DNA of 64,000 nt from Zantedeschia hybrid cultivar (GCA_030544215.1 JARZZO010000016.1:57763501-57827500); one strand, 5' to 3'; positions 11,755 to 25,180 are shown, counted from the first letter of the stretch. The notes: a model not told the origin generated them from the sequence alone. A program made the numbers and translations.

Positions 11755-13356
11755 ATGGAGAGCACGGAGATGACGGTGATGGAGAGGGAGAGGCTGACGG
11801 CGGAGATGGCCTTCAAGGACTCCTCCTCTATCGTCATCAAGATCCGGCGGGGCCTGCCGGACTTCCTCCAGTCCGTCAAGCTCAAGTACGTCCGCCTGGG
11901 CTACCGCTACGCCACGCTGCCCCCTCTCCACCTCGTCCTCGGCCCCCTCGCTTTGCTCTTCGCGCTGGCCGCGGGAGCCCTCCGGTCGGGCCAACTCCGA
12001 CGCCTGGGGCACAGCCTACCCATCATCCTCGCCGACTTCCGCCTCGACCTCGCCACGGGCGTCGCGGGCGCCGCGCTGTTCGCGGTTCTCGTGCCCCTGT
12101 ACCTGCTGAAGCGGCCCCGCCCGGTGTACCTGGTCGACTTCGCCTGCTACAAGCCGGAAGAGGAGCTGAAGATCTCCAAGGACTCGTTCATGGAGATGAC
12201 GGAGACCACGGGGGGGTTCAGCGAGGAGAACGTGGAGTTCCAGCGGCGCATCACGCAGCGGTCGGGGCTGGGTGACGAGACGTACCTCCCCCGGGGCATC
12301 CAGGCGCGCCCGCCCAACCTCTCCATGGCGGAGGCGCGGCTGGAGGCCGAGAATGTCATGTTCGGCGCCCTGGATGCCCTGTTCAAGAAGACGCAGGTCG
12401 ACCCCGCGGAGGTGGGCATCCTGGTGGTGAACTGCAGCCTCTTCAACCCCACGCCGTCGCTCGCCTCCATGATCGTGAACCACTACAAGATGCGCGCCGA
12501 CATCAAGAGCTACAACCTGGGGGGCATGGGCTGCAGCGCCGGGCTCATCTCCATCGACCTCGCCCGCCACCTGCTGCAGGCCAACCCGGGGGCGCTCGCC
12601 CTCGTCGTCAGCATGGAGAACATCACCCTCAACTGGTACTTCGGCAACGAGCGCTCCATGCTGCTGGCTAACTGCATCTTCCGCATGGGCGGCGCCGCCG
12701 CCCTCCTCTCCAACCGCCGCGCCGACCGCCGGCACTCCAAGTACCGGCTGGTGCACACGGTGCGCACCCACAAGGGCGCCGACGACCGGTGCTACAACTG
12801 CGTATACCAGCGGGAGGACGGCACCGGGTCGCTGGGAGTGTCGCTGGCGCGGGAGCTGATGACGGTGGCGGGCGAAGCGCTCACCACCAACATCACCACG
12901 CTGGGTCCGCTGGTGCTGCCGCTGGCGGAGCAGGCCAAGTTCCTGCTGGCGCTGGTGGCCAAGAAGGTGCTCAAGATGAAAGGGGTAAAGGCCTACGTCC
13001 CCGATTTCAAGCGCGCCTTCGAGCACTTCTGCATCCACGCCGGCGGCCGGGCGGTGCTGGACGAGCTGCAGAAGAACCTGCGGCTGTCGGAGTGGCACAT
13101 GGAGCCGTCCCGCATGACGCTGAACCGCTTCGGCAACACCTCCAGCAGCTCCCTCTGGTACGAGCTGGCCTACACGGAGGCCAAGGGCCGGGTGGCCCGC
13201 GGCGACCGCGTGTGGCAGATCGCCTTCGGCTCCGGCTTCAAGTGCAACAGCGCTGTGTGGCGGGCACTGCGCACGGTGCCGCCGGCGGCGCCGGGGGAGG
13301 ACACCAACCCATGGTCCGACTGCCTCGACCGGTACCCCGTCAAGGTCCCCTACTGA
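11755..13356 (+). CDS. KCS1-like: 3-ketoacyl-CoA synthase, KCS1 type
   Basis: Condensing enzyme of the ER fatty acid elongase: it joins malonyl-CoA to a long-chain acyl-CoA in the first, chain-length-determining step of very-long-chain fatty acid synthesis for waxes, suberin and sphingolipids. The single exon encodes 533 residues, normal for plant KCS. Two membrane segments lie near residues 58-76 and 99-118, followed by the FAE1/CUT1 domain and C-terminal synthase domain. Catalytic Cys260 (in GGMGCSAG), His428 (in CIHAGGR) and Asn461 (in RFGNTSSSS) are all present, each offset by 37 from the known triad of Arabidopsis FAE1 (223, 391, 424). Phrases such as CYKPEEELKIS, GDETYLPRGI and EWHMEPSRMTL place it with the KCS1 clade rather than CER6 or KCS4/11; this is from remembered family sequence, not alignment. 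The ATG at 11755 has a good context (GGCGATGG). Codon third positions are strongly G/C. Confidence 0.96.
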   Translation: MESTEMTVMERERLTAEMAFKDSSSIVIKIRRGLPDFLQSVKLKYVRLGYRYATLPPLHLVLGPLALLFALAAGALRSGQLRRLGHSLPIILADFRLDLATGVAGAALFAVLVPLYLLKRPRPVYLVDFACYKPEEELKISKDSFMEMTETTGGFSEENVEFQRRITQRSGLGDETYLPRGIQARPPNLSMAEARLEAENVMFGALDALFKKTQVDPAEVGILVVNCSLFNPTPSLASMIVNHYKMRADIKSYNLGGMGCSAGLISIDLARHLLQANPGALALVVSMENITLNWYFGNERSMLLANCIFRMGGAAALLSNRRADRRHSKYRLVHTVRTHKGADDRCYNCVYQREDGTGSLGVSLARELMTVAGEALTTNITTLGPLVLPLAEQAKFLLALVAKKVLKMKGVKAYVPDFKRAFEHFCIHAGGRAVLDELQKNLRLSEWHMEPSRMTLNRFGNTSSSSLWYELAYTEAKGRVARGDRVWQIAFGSGFKCNSAVWRALRTVPPAAPGEDTNPWSDCLDRYPVKVPY

Positions 13357-14552
13357 TCAGGGCCCTCCCTGCCTTATTATTTGGTGTTTGTGGTGCCCTG
13401 CGCTGGCCTGGCAGGGATGGCGAGAAGTGATCAGAACAAACGAGTACGTAATTAAAGAAGACTTTACCATAACAATGCCCACTCCTCTTCCTCTTCCTCC
13501 TCCTGTGGTGCGAAGGTGGGCACTGTAATTGGTAGAGTGGAAGAACACTGTGTACCACCCAAGCCTACCCTCCATCACCCCAGAAGTGTACCTAACAACA
13601 GCATACTGGAGGCTGCTTTAAGTTTTTTATTTTTTTCAAATCATGAATTAAGAAGTGTATGTTCGTACATTGTGCTAGGGACGGAGTGGTGAGATAAGAA
13701 CTGTGTTAAAAGGAAGGACAAGTTTTAATTCAAACTTCTTCTTTTATAATTAGATTCTACCCAATTACTTGAATCAATTTGATAGATCCCCTTTGTTTTT
13801 CCTTTTTCTTTTTAGCTTCATGGCATTGGCAATTTTCATCATAAATTTGTCAAAGGATTTGTGCAAAGTTTAGAAAAAGAAAGAGTATAAGGGAATTTCT
13901 CTGTCGAGAAAGATCACCAAACATGTGGTCATGTGATCGAACAAAACTGGGTGATAGGTTTGTCCCCCCATTCGTATCTTATTATGTCCTTGGTGTTTCA
14001 GGGTGTCGGACATAATGGCCATTGACCTATGTTTTAATATATACTTCTCTTTAATTTTGCACATCCCATTTAAGTCACGGGTATGAGCTCTACGTAGCTG
14101 TGGTCCAATGGCTGTGCGCGCTCGTTAGAGGTACAACCACTGGGTTAATTCGGACGGTCTCCCTTGGCGTTCTCCAGAACTTGGTGATTCTTGACAGAGT
14201 AATACATGAATTTTGTAGAATGGATGACTCATAAAAGATATTTTTGTGTTACCAAAACTATTGACTTCAGATGCTATGTCAGTTTGGTCTTTATATAGAC
14301 TGTTCGATCTTTCATTACATGAATTTTAAAAAAAAATTCACATCTTGCTGAACTAATATTGTGATCATATCGTTACGGTAAGTACATACTCTTCTATCGT
14401 TTTGAAACACTTTTTCAATTATAAATTTTAGTGGAATTCAAGTTTTGAAAAGTATTACCTCATCGAATAAAGTATTTAGATTTTTTAAAAAAATCTCATT
14501 TGAAATGAACAAAAAAAAACAACTTTAGACTACATCAAAAGATAAATGTACT
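13357..14552. other. KCS 3-prime flank and intergenic sequence
   Basis: The first few hundred bases probably hold the KCS 3-prime UTR; no polyadenylation signal can be chosen with confidence. The rest is AT-rich without a supported feature. Confidence 0.5.
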
Positions 14553-14683
14553 CTTCATTACGTGCATGAATAACTTTTTTGAAAGTAAAAGTAAAAAGTA
14601 GTAAGAAGAGGTGTTGCACCTTTCATTGCCTTCATGAGTAACCTTTTTAAGAGTGAAAGTGAAAAGTAGTAGGAAGGGGTGCA
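14553..14683. repeat. Two-copy direct repeat, about 68 bp
   Basis: A unit containing TTCATTACGTGCATGAATAA, AAAGTAAAAGTAAAAAGTAG and GAAGAGGTG is repeated with several changes starting at about 14621. It is a local tandem duplication in non-coding DNA. Confidence 0.6.
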
Positions 14684-15226
14684 CGTGAATCTGGAGATTT
14701 TCCTCTTATCATATACTCATTCAAATATGAGGAAAATGTAAAACTACATCGGTTTAAACATAAGCCTAAATCTGTATTTTGCCCTAAATTGACTTCTCTT
14801 TTTCATTTAAAAAAATTATCATTTTTAAGATTTTGGTTCAATCTAAACTCCAATCTTCACCAAAGGAGATCTTAAACATTTTTACGTGTTGGATACGCTA
14901 GAGATGTGCTAATCTATTCTATTATATGTGATAAGTTGTGATCATCGATTAAGTTTAGTGCTATTCCTAATGGTATGAATTAGGAATACATATTCCATCT
15001 TTTAAATCAAATATGAATTTTCCTCCAAAAAAAATAAAATGAAAATTAATTTAGGACTGATAAATGTTTGCCAACCCCATGTATCCTCCAATCCAAGGAG
15101 CAGTTAAGAATTTGAATTGAGACTGGAATTAAAATACATTTCTATTTCCAATTGGGAGAGATACACGTGGACTTCCTAGATCATTTGCCATGTTACATTG
15201 ATGGTTGATTGATTTGATCCGATCTT
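14684..15226. other. Intergenic, no recognisable feature
   Basis: AT-rich sequence with no supported gene or repeat. Confidence 0.5.
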
Positions 15227-15247
15227 AACCAGTACAAGAAAGCGGGG

Positions 15248-15735
15248 ATATGTCAACGACTGAGAACCGTTGACAAAGATGAAAGAACCATAGACTAATT
15301 TATATGTCAACGGCTACAAAATCGTTGATAAAGCCGTAGACAAATAATTTATATGTCAACGGCTACAAAATCGTTGATAAAACCGTAGACAAAAGTTCCA
15401 TGGGCAAAACTTTGTCGACGGTGTTGTGAAATCGTTGACATATGTTACACATATCAATGACTTCAGCCATTGACAAATGTTCAACGACTTAAGTCGATGA
15501 TGACATATATTGTATGTCAACGGCTTAAGCCACTGACATGTAATAGTATATATCAGCGGCCTTAGAAGTTGACATATTCTATATCTCAACGGCTAAGACC
15601 GTTGACATATTATATATGTTAGCGGCCCTAACTACTGACATACGCTATCAACGGTCCAAGTTGCTGACATATAATAGTATATGTCAACATCTAAGGTCGT
15701 TGACATATATTTTATATCAACAGTCTAAGCAAAAA
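15248..15735. repeat. Left subterminal palindrome array of the CACTA element
   Basis: About eleven imperfect palindromes of 25-32 bases, each built as TATGTCAACGGCT...GCCGTTGACATA, follow one another at 15248, 15302, 15352, 15415, 15460, 15514, 15582, 15650 and 15679 among others. Each could form a small hairpin. Such subterminal repeats are the transposase-binding zone in CACTA elements. Confidence 0.7.
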
Positions 15736-17459
15736 AAAACTATTATTTTAAAATACTAATTAATTTTGTAAATTACAAAAATCTGTACTTTAGAATTATC
15801 ATTAACAGACACATCCATACACAAATTAACATATCCATCCGCAAATAAACATATTCACACACAAATAAATATATATACAAAAAATTCACATTACAGATCT
15901 ATAGAGAAAGGTATATTTATCAATAATATAAATGTATAAACATAAAAATGTTAATGACAATCAAAATCCTCGGCTCACTCATCATCATCATCTCTCTCCT
16001 CCTTTATCTCGCCCTCGGCATCGCCCTTATGCATATCAGCTCCCTGAAGCTGAGTAGAGTTTTGCGTTGCTTGAAATTAGGTCATAAATGCGCTCATCTT
16101 TGCACATCTACTCTATTTCATTCCCTTGTGCTTTGAGCCTCTCTTTCATGGTCTGCAGTTGCTCAACTTGCCGTTGATAGAAGGAAGAGCTAGACCTTTC
16201 TTTCGGCTTATACTATGTACGGAGTGTCTCTCGGCTACTTATATAATGAACATGGCCAGATAGACCCTTTTGGTAATATTTCTCTGATGAATTCAAGAAT
16301 TTTTTTCATACTTGTCCCTGTCACCTAGTTCAGTGTCCTAATATGCAACAACTTTAAAAGAAATGAAAACTTTAAAACATTCTTACTCCCATGATACAAT
16401 GGTGTTTCAGTATCCTCCATTAGTTTGTAAAAGTCTCTTAGTTTGGAATTTGATTTATGCTCTTCTTCTATAATAACACTTTCAACCTCTTACAACTCAT
16501 GCAACATATCAACTATTGTATCAACATTCAAACATTCTTGTTATTCAGTCATTTCTACATAAAGGATGTCTATCTAATGTCGGACCATATCATCTATTGG
16601 TGTCTCTCTATGACATACTCAATTTGTATAATGTACTCACATCCCATCTACCTTAAGATTGGTTTCAGCATCTATCTAGGTCAATTTTACTCTGTTAAGA
16701 CAATTTCAACATAGACACAATAGCAATTCATTATTTTGTCCATACCTAAAACTTGCTCTATGTTCATGAAACTCAAAGTCCAAAAACTCATCTACCTCTC
16801 TCTCATATCTAGAATCTCCTCGATTATAAACAAGTTTCATCAAACTCTTATCAGGTCTAATTATTTATATGTATCATCTAACCTACACATTAACAAATAT
16901 GATCAGTTAATAATTATCCATATTTCTAAAAAAAATCGACAATATTATGTACATTTATACATTTGTCTGTTTTTATATATTCTCATAAAGAAAAAGAAAA
17001 AAAACATCCATCCACATTCATTATTTTGTGTACTTTCACTACAAAAAAAAAGACAAAGTTTGCACATTTAAATTGAATTTTTTGTCACACATACAAACAC
17101 AAACATACTCACACACACATAAATAATCACACACACACACACCGAGAAACACACACAATCGTCTATCCATAAAATTTAGAAGAGGGTAGACAGGAGGTTC
17201 AGATGTAAATTTTTTTTGCTCCTAAAGACTTTTGTATGTTTCAACGATCTACACAAACGGCTGCAATCTGGTTGCCCACCGACAAAAGAACATAACACAT
17301 ACTGCACAAATACACACACAACCTTCCAATGAGGAAGGATGGCCATTTAGGGTCATCCCACCGTTATACACTGCATAGCACAGTGCATACGCACTATACA
17401 CACACACCCCCTTGCACACACACACAGCCACACACTGCACACACATATCTAGCATTCCC

Positions 17460-17700
17460 ACTGTACATAATGATAGCTATATATATATATATATATATAT
17501 AGTTAGATAGGTAGATAGATAGTTAATTAGATAGCTAGATATATATACATAATTAAATAGATATATAGTTAGATAGCTAAGTGCATATATAGATAGTTAG
17601 ATATTTTGATAACTAGATAGATAGTTAGATAGCTAGATATACATAATTAGATAGATATATAGTTAGTTACATACCTATATATTTAACTTCTATTCATATA
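17460..17700. repeat. GATA/TA microsatellite
   Basis: Runs of TATATA and TAGATAGATAGTTAGATAG inside the CACTA-type element. Low complexity, no coding potential. Confidence 0.8.
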
Positions 17701-18359
17701 GATATCTAATTACATATCTAACTTCTAAAAGAATTTTGACAGCATCTCCTTTAAAAGTTATACATTATTTATATTGTATACCTGTCTAATTTTATACAAT
17801 ATATAATATGTCTATTTATAGATATTTGATTATATAATATTCTTTAATATATATGCTTCACAATTATCTAAAAATTTCGATACCATCTTTCCACACTTCT
17901 TCAATATACCACTATTATTTACTAATTTTAACTTTTCTCAATAAGACACGTGTATAAAATATGAGTGACAAAAAAAAGTCAACATTAGCAGGTATATTAG
18001 AGAACTGTGAGAACATACTATCGAAATTTTAAGATAATCATAAATTACATATAATAAAGAATATTATATGATCAAATATCTACATACTATCTAACAAGAT
18101 AATTCAAGGTTTTATACTTAATCTGTGCTACTATTGTCAAAAGATAATAAAAACATTAGAAGTCTTGAACAGACAAAAAAAAAAGATCAAATTCACATCC
18201 ACATCTGCACCTGCGGAAAAAAAAAAGCACATCTACATCCACCTACCAAAATAAATTACATTCACATCTATATCTACATCTGTATTTACAAGAAAATATA
18301 ATTACATCCATATCTACAAAAATACACATACAAATCCACATCCACATGAAAAAAAAAAT

Positions 18360-18790
<431 letters not shown>

Positions 18791-19574
18791 GACTAAGCTA
18801 TATATTACTTAATTTACATATTAAGCTATATATTACTTAAGTTAGACTTAAGAAACCCACTGGTTAGGAAAGGACCTAGCTGAAATCACGATCCTACTGG
18901 TGATAACAGTGACTAAGATGCCAAAAACTAGGAAAAGAACCCCACTGGATGGTGCCACCTACATTATGTAATAGAAATCTCCCTTCAATAAAACATGAAC
19001 AATATACAATCTAAGAACTGATCATTGACAAGCAGGTTTCAGGAAGAACACTACTGAAGCCATTTTATTTGATTGGGATTGGCTCTGCATACATACCCAT
19101 AAACTAAACTGACAAACTGCAATGCCACCGGCAAGCAACTTAGGCATCTAAATTGGCCATAAAAAAATGTCACGAAAATTCTCATGGATCCTACATAAAA
19201 GATAGCAGAACATACGAAAATCCTACACATGAAATATGAGATGGGTAATATTCCTCATAATGGCAGAAGTGGGAGAGTGGTGGAAGCTAACGGCGGCGGG
19301 CAGCGACTGAGAGAGGGGTGGAGGCGGTTGGTGCAGGGCATTCATTTTATAAAAAAAAATAGGGGCGACGGTGGCGTTACTTGAAGGTGGTGACGGTGGC
19401 CCAAGTAGGTCAGCGGGAGGCCAACGACGGCGACGGGAGCGGCAGACAATGACAGGCCGAGTGAGAGGAGGGAGACGCCGATTAAGGCACAGGAGGAAAA
19501 AAAGAGTGAGAGAGGGAAAGGGAAGACGGGCGGGAGGATTTTGGTGATTTTTTTGTCTAGGGCTATAAATATAA

Positions 19575-19870
19575 CTATTGACATATAGAGGATATGTCAA
19601 CGACTAAATTTATAGCGGTTGAAACATTAAGAATTTTTTTCTTATTTTTATCATTTTTTCTTACTTTTATCATATGTTGACAGCTAGACTTTTATCCGTT
19701 GACATTTACTTCATATGTCAATGGTTATCATTGTAGCCATTGACATATCTTAAATATATGTAAGCGGTTACGGTAACCGTCGACCTATAGTTCTATTGTA
19801 GACGGTTGACAGTTGGCCGTTGACTAATGTTTATTTTATCGCCGAATATATCCCTAACCGTCAACATATA
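19575..19870. repeat. Right subterminal palindrome zone of the CACTA element
   Basis: Repeats of GTCAACG / CCGTTGAC words (for example at 19596, 19675, 19715, 19785 and 19815) mirror the left array. Together with the terminal repeat at 19884-19900 they define the right end. Confidence 0.65.
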
Positions 19871-20954
19871 TGCGCCGACAAATCCCTCTTCCTTGTAATG
19901 CCTGCTATGTGGATTCATCATGTGCAATCCACTTCAAGAAATTAAAGATTGGGGCACTGCAAGGAAGTAAAGATTTGGGAGGCTTAGCATGTGGGGATGC
20001 CCATGCACACGCACCACCAATTTTACCCGTTTCCTCACCATATTTCACCAGAGGTACTCTTACTGAAGAGCATTCTCAAGGCAAGAATTAAACACATTGC
20101 AATAGAATTGGCCTGAGTAGGTGCATGACTGGTACTCCGGATAAGGTTGGGATGCCAAAAGATTTTGCTCTATCGTGGACAAAGCCAAGACAGACAGAAA
20201 TCTCTTCCTCAACAAACGTGTCCAAATGAGGACCTGGAGCTTCAAGTTAGTTGTCTGAGAGGGGACTGGGTGTAGTGAATAAGCTATGCTCCGAGCCAGC
20301 CATCATCTGGTCATCTCCTCTTAACATACCAATGCTGGTCAGTTGTAGAGTCTTGTAAGGGAACATGATGAACTTTAGAAGCAGTGAGAGAGAGGGAGAA
20401 TGGGCTGTTGTGTTGCATTAATGTGGAGATGAGGTTGTCATTGTTGGTAGTTCGTCGTTGCTAGTTGTTCTGCCATTGGCAACTGTGCTTGGGTTCGGTT
20501 CATAAGGGTGGTCAGGCAGGGAGAGGCATTCCATTCTATGTGGAGGGTGGATATGGTGGGTGGATAAGGGCTTTGACCCAATTAAATGTTCCAAAAGGCT
20601 AAAATGATGGAAAACTTTTCCCCTTCTGTACTTAGCTAACGTAGATGAATGATGAATCTCCTCTTAAAAGTTCACACCAATATGTCTGGCCGCAAAGTTA
20701 CAGAAAAGCCTTCTTCTTTTCTCATTTCTTCTACCCAAGACATGTAAGAGAAAGGAAAACAAGGTCTCCAATCAACCTAGCATCATGATTAAATGTAAGG
20801 TACCCTTCTAAACTTCCTATTCTAATGGAAGATTACAGCTGAAAGTAAGTGATTGAAATAGATAACCGTCTCACCTATCAAATGTTCTTATTAATACTTG
20901 TGTATCCCTTCTAACCAGAAAGAGTTTGAACCTGAGCTTTCATGACATTTCCTC

Positions 20955-21200
20955 TTGGTGAAACATATTTCTTCACAAGTTAAGATTGTTCTACGTCAGT
21001 CTTTTAGTTTAGAATTTTCACAGGAAACTAAAATATTCTCGCAAGTTAATTATACGAGAAGGAGAAGTGCCCCCACAATCTTTAACTCGATCGTAATATC
21101 GACCAACCCATACGGTTGGTTAAGGGATACCAACCGACCATTTTGCTCAGCTGCCTTCCTCTTGTTATTGTCTGCCCTCAACCTTGGGCGATATTTCTAA
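20955..21200. other. Unassigned sequence inside the duplicated segment
   Basis: An 81-codon plus-strand frame (20955-21200) lacks recognisable motifs and is not conserved in the matching copy, so it is not called a gene. Confidence 0.4.
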
Positions 21201-21439
21201 TTGGTATATAAGTTGCAGTCGTTTAGCTTGATATATATATATGATCAAGACCACATTAAAGTAGGAAGGTAGACGTTTCAGCTGAGATGGCCATCCCCTG
21301 GTCAAACACCCTGCCATGGAATTGTTCCCCCATGGCAGCTGGCCACCAGGTGGATTAGGTGGGAAATTTGTTTACCTACAAGGACTGAAGGCCATGGCCA
21401 CTGGCCTATGCTTACATTTTTCAGATGAGATTTTCTCAA

Positions 21440-21530
21440 CCTTTCTTTATGTTCCACGATATAAACATCTTCAGAACGGGCAGTTGCTTCACTACTTGTC
21501 TCTCAAATGAGAGGTCTCAAGTTTGATCTT
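21440..21530 (+). repeat. Possible tRNA-derived SINE fragment
   Basis: TTGTCTCTCAAATGAGAGGTCTCAAG at 21496-21521, followed by TTTGATCTT, resembles the stem, A-to-B spacing and B-box of plant SINEs of the type GAGAGGTCTCnnGTTCGAATC. A tail and target duplication were not found. Confidence 0.35.
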
Positions 21531-22551
21531 AGTTGGAACTTAAAAACTCTCTAGCTTTGCAACTTGAATTTGGGTTGTTAGGATCATTATTTTCTGGTCC
21601 GTGGGATTATTTCTTCGAAAAATCAGGCGGACCTAGAACGCTCGCCTAATTAGGCGGAATTCTCGACCAGCACGGAATTATCTCCAATTCTAAAGGATAT
21701 CTCAGGTTTCGATCTTTGGCCGCTTGTAAATTTTTGTATGCACTTGGCCACTGTGCCACCGACCAAAAAAAATATATATATAAACATCTTCACCTACATA
21801 AGATTAAGATATTCTATCATATTTTTACTGCTCTATTTATCATATTAAAGAGTGCAGACCCTCAATTCCGTAGTCAACCACGGGTGCAGACGCAGTAGCT
21901 TCAGGCACACTGCTCTGGCCAGGTGGTCTCGTCATGAGGCAGCAGCAATTAACCCGGTCTTATAGTTGAGGCCACACGTCATGTATTATTAATCTCCACC
22001 TTCCACACGCCAATGTGTAATGAAACCTGCTCAAGTATGACACTGACGTTACCTATGCGTATGTTTCACATCCTTCTGTGAGCAATGGGAGGGAGTTAAA
22101 CTACCACAAGGAAGGAGTTTGGAACACTTGTCTCTACTGTAAACAATCCAACACCTCGGGCAGGCATTTTTGAGACGGAATTCTTGCCAAATCCCGGTAG
22201 TTGAGCTGTTTGGTAGGTAAGAAAACATGGGGTTCGTGTAGCTGCTCATGCCATGCATCTAAACACCGTGCAGCATGAAGCAACGTGAGGGATTCTGTAC
22301 CACAGAAAAGCCTATAAAGCTGTTTGATAAATATATGTATGGAGAGTGCGTAATCATGGATACTTAGGTCAAGGTGAGTCCTTACCTGAAGGCAGTTAGG
22401 TGGCGGTTGGCCGCCGAGCTCGCAGAAACTATGAAGGCCACGCTTCCAGATGGGTTTCATTTGGGCGGCAGCTCAGTTGACTGGTGCGTCACTCTGGGGA
22501 GCCCCTCCCTTGCGCTGATGCACAGGCTGTCACTAGTTTTAGAACTGAGAT

Positions 22552-22635
22552 GAGATAGTCTACGGTCCTCGGCCGACCGTAGACGGTCAGCAAAGAGCGT
22601 GGGAGGGGGGCCGGCCGAGGACCATAGACGATCTC
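22552..22635. repeat. GC-rich hairpin, 24-bp arms
   Basis: The arm at 22552-22575 (GAGATAGTCTACGGTCCTCG and on) pairs with 22612-22635 at 22 of 24 positions around a 36-base loop. The loop itself repeats part of the arm (GACCGTAGACGG). Pairing continues weakly outward. It may be a tiny fold-back element; GC content is far above the surroundings. Confidence 0.65.
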
Positions 22636-22699
22636 AACTCTTAGTTTTATAACGAGAGCCAGAGAAAACATTCGGCTGAAGCTAAAGGCATTTAATTTG

Positions 22700-25000
22700 T
22701 TAAAAAATGCTATGAAACATTAAATTTGAAATTGTTATTTTTAAAGATTTTCTATACATACATGTATATATGTATATGTATGTAAAATACAGGATTTGTT
22801 TGTATACTCCTCACTCCCACATAATGTTATAAAAACATTGACATCTTACAAAAGAATGCAATTATATTCTTCGGTCAAAATGTTGTCAATTTCAATTAAA
22901 TGTGTCGGAAGGATTCTATAAATCTTAGTGAATTCAAGAGTATACACACAAAATTCTGCTCAATGTCGAGGTATATATATGCAAAAGTATTTGAATTTTT
23001 TTGACATACTTAGAGTTCACGGCATTTTGACAAGGAATATAATCACAGTCTTGCTAAGGATGCTAACAGTTTTTGTAACAATATATAAGAGTTAGGAGTA
23101 TGCATACAAACATGCTAGTTCATAGAACACTAACTTTTATGATCAATAAAAATAAAGGAGAATTTCATGCTAACCACTCTTATATGTTAAATTTCAAAAA
23201 TGTCATACTTATTTTCCTACTATCTTATATACCTTTACAAGATAACATATCTTTCAAATATGCCATGTCAGTGGCATATATGAAACATTTATACATGCCA
23301 AATATGCCATCAAATTGGAATTTTTGAAATATTATACATATTAGGATGCTATATAAGATAATATATAAATAAGCATGACATGTTTTGAATTTAACATATA
23401 AGAGTGGTTAATATTTGTCAAAAAATAGTTAAGATCATCATAATTATTGATTATCCTTGTCCTTATCCTTGCCTATCCTTATTTGTATGTTCAAAAGTTA
23501 CCAAAAATAGGTAGATAACTGATAAATTATGAAATAATAATATTTGCCAACTGCTATTTTCTATTATATTATCTTTTCAAAGTATAATTTATTTTACAAT
23601 CTAAGACAACATTGATAGGGGCTACCTCTAAGTTCTTTCAAACTAGTATTCATGTAATTCCTTATTGTCTAAGTAAGATACATAATACTTAGGGCTTTTT
23701 TTGATAGCGATCCTTGTAAACCCAGTGAATTCGAAATAAATCTATGTATCTTGCATATTTTGATATTAGTCTCTATAAATGTAATATAATTTAGTAATAA
23801 ATCTTTCAGTTAAGCATCATTTAAAAAAACCAAATATTCATAGAGTATTCTTCAAACCAATATTAAAACAAATAGAAATACTTGAAATAACTCTGAAAAA
23901 TAAAAAAATGGAGCCCTGATGAACAACAAAAAATGAGCTTAATGGGTCGATCTTAATAATAATCTTTGATTTTTTTAGATTGTCCAATTGGAGATTAGGT
24001 TGGTGAACACTAGAAGCATGTTGAAGCGACCTAAAAAAATCATTTTTCTATTTTAAATGCACCGGTAATCAGTGCAACACCGACTATTGGGGCAGCAAAG
24101 TAAAACTCAAAAGTTAGATAGAGGTACAAGTGACTATTTCAGAGTGAGGTAAACTTAAACTCTTGTTTAATTATGGTAGAGTTAAAAAAAATTGAAGGAA
24201 GCAAATTGTAAGGATGAAAAACTAAAAAGCATAAGTACATAAGGACTAATATTAAAATATCTAAGATATAGGGATTTATTTTGATTTCACTATGTTTATA
24301 GGGAATGATATAAAGAAAACCCTAAAAATTAGTGCTATATCATTTCTACAAAATTTATGATCTAATTGGAATTTAATAACAAAAGTATGAAATTAAGCAA
24401 TATAGCAACAATGTCTCTAACGAGGGAAGGATGAAAATGGAGAGAAATATTTAATGCTAGAGGAAGAGAAAATGTTGAAAAAGAAAGCAACATTGATTTT
24501 TATCATAACGTATGGTTCTCACAACCGTGAAAATACGGTAGAGAGGAGTATGGCAATGGAGTCAGCAGCCAAGATGACACACCCTGTTCCTTGCCTATTG
24601 GTCGACGAATTATATAGACAATTAGTGGATAAACATATAACATATAGAAAGTAATTCTATTCATATTTCCATCCTTTATAATGTTCTTATTCCTATCTAA
24701 AAAATTAGAAAAGTTGTATCTTAATTCTTCATTTATTTTTCAAATAAGAATGGGTGATTGGCTGCTCCTTGACATCCCTATTCTTGGATTTTGTTTTCAA
24801 GTAGTTTAGTGAAAATTCAAAATCAAGTTAAAAGACATGTCATGTAGACCAACGAGTTTCAAAATGTAACAATAATAAGAAAATATTTAAGATATTGTAC
24901 GGACAGCACACCAAGAAATCCCCTGATTTCTTGTTTGAATGATTTAAGTAGAACATTATTTCATGCAAGGGAGGTGAAGAGAGGAGAGTAAACCATTTCC
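22700..25000. other. Intergenic AT-rich region
   Basis: No gene is supported. 23850-24060 carries the internal core of the GAGTAATACTTG MITE family (phrases AATGGGTCGATCTTAATAA, GATTGTCCAATTGGAGATTA) without ends. Short frames at 23100-23327 and 24454-24654 are low in complexity. Confidence 0.45.
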
Positions 25001-25060
25001 CTATGGGCCTATGTCTCTTTTATAAGTAAGGTCGTGAGTTTAAATCTTACTGATTAGTAG
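25000..25060 (+). repeat. Possible tRNA-derived SINE fragment
   Basis: AAGGTCGTGAGTTTAAATCT at 25028-25047 resembles a decayed B-box (GGTCGTGGGTTCGAATC). No further support. Confidence 0.25.
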
Positions 25061-25180
25061 TTGTGTCAAAAAGGGACCAAATAATTATCATAGGTGACAG
25101 ACCTGGAAGAATAACTTTTGACCAAAAAAGAGAGGATAACATTGCCCAATACCATCCTTTTGCTTGTTTTTAATTTTACA

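Larger units (their letters stand above)
20395..22460. repeat. Ancient duplicated segment, copy 1
   Basis: Three blocks occur in the same order and orientation in a second place: 20395-20500 matches 26900-27010; 21280-21380 matches 28420-28543 (shared word GGTGGATTAGGTGGGAAATT); 22165-22400 matches 29950-30160 (shared words such as GGAATTCTTGCC/GGAAATTCTTGCC). Divergence is high. Copy 2 is longer because later elements inserted into it. The minus-strand frames here (22049-22460) show no family I recognise, so the unit is probably an old transposon or intergenic duplication. Confidence 0.6.

Noticed and set aside
12016..13098. 360-codon open frame on the minus strand
   Set aside because: It lies fully antisense to the KCS gene. 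Its length comes from G/C-rich third positions, which remove stops from the opposite strand; its composition (Gln, Val, His, Arg-rich) matches no family.
12789..13430. 213-codon plus-strand frame overlapping KCS
   Set aside because: Out-of-frame shadow of the KCS gene, Gly/Ala/Arg-rich.
15248..15735. CRISPR-like array of short palindromes
   Set aside because: The repeats are imperfect, differ in length, have no regular spacers and lie at the end of a CACTA-type element in a plant genome.
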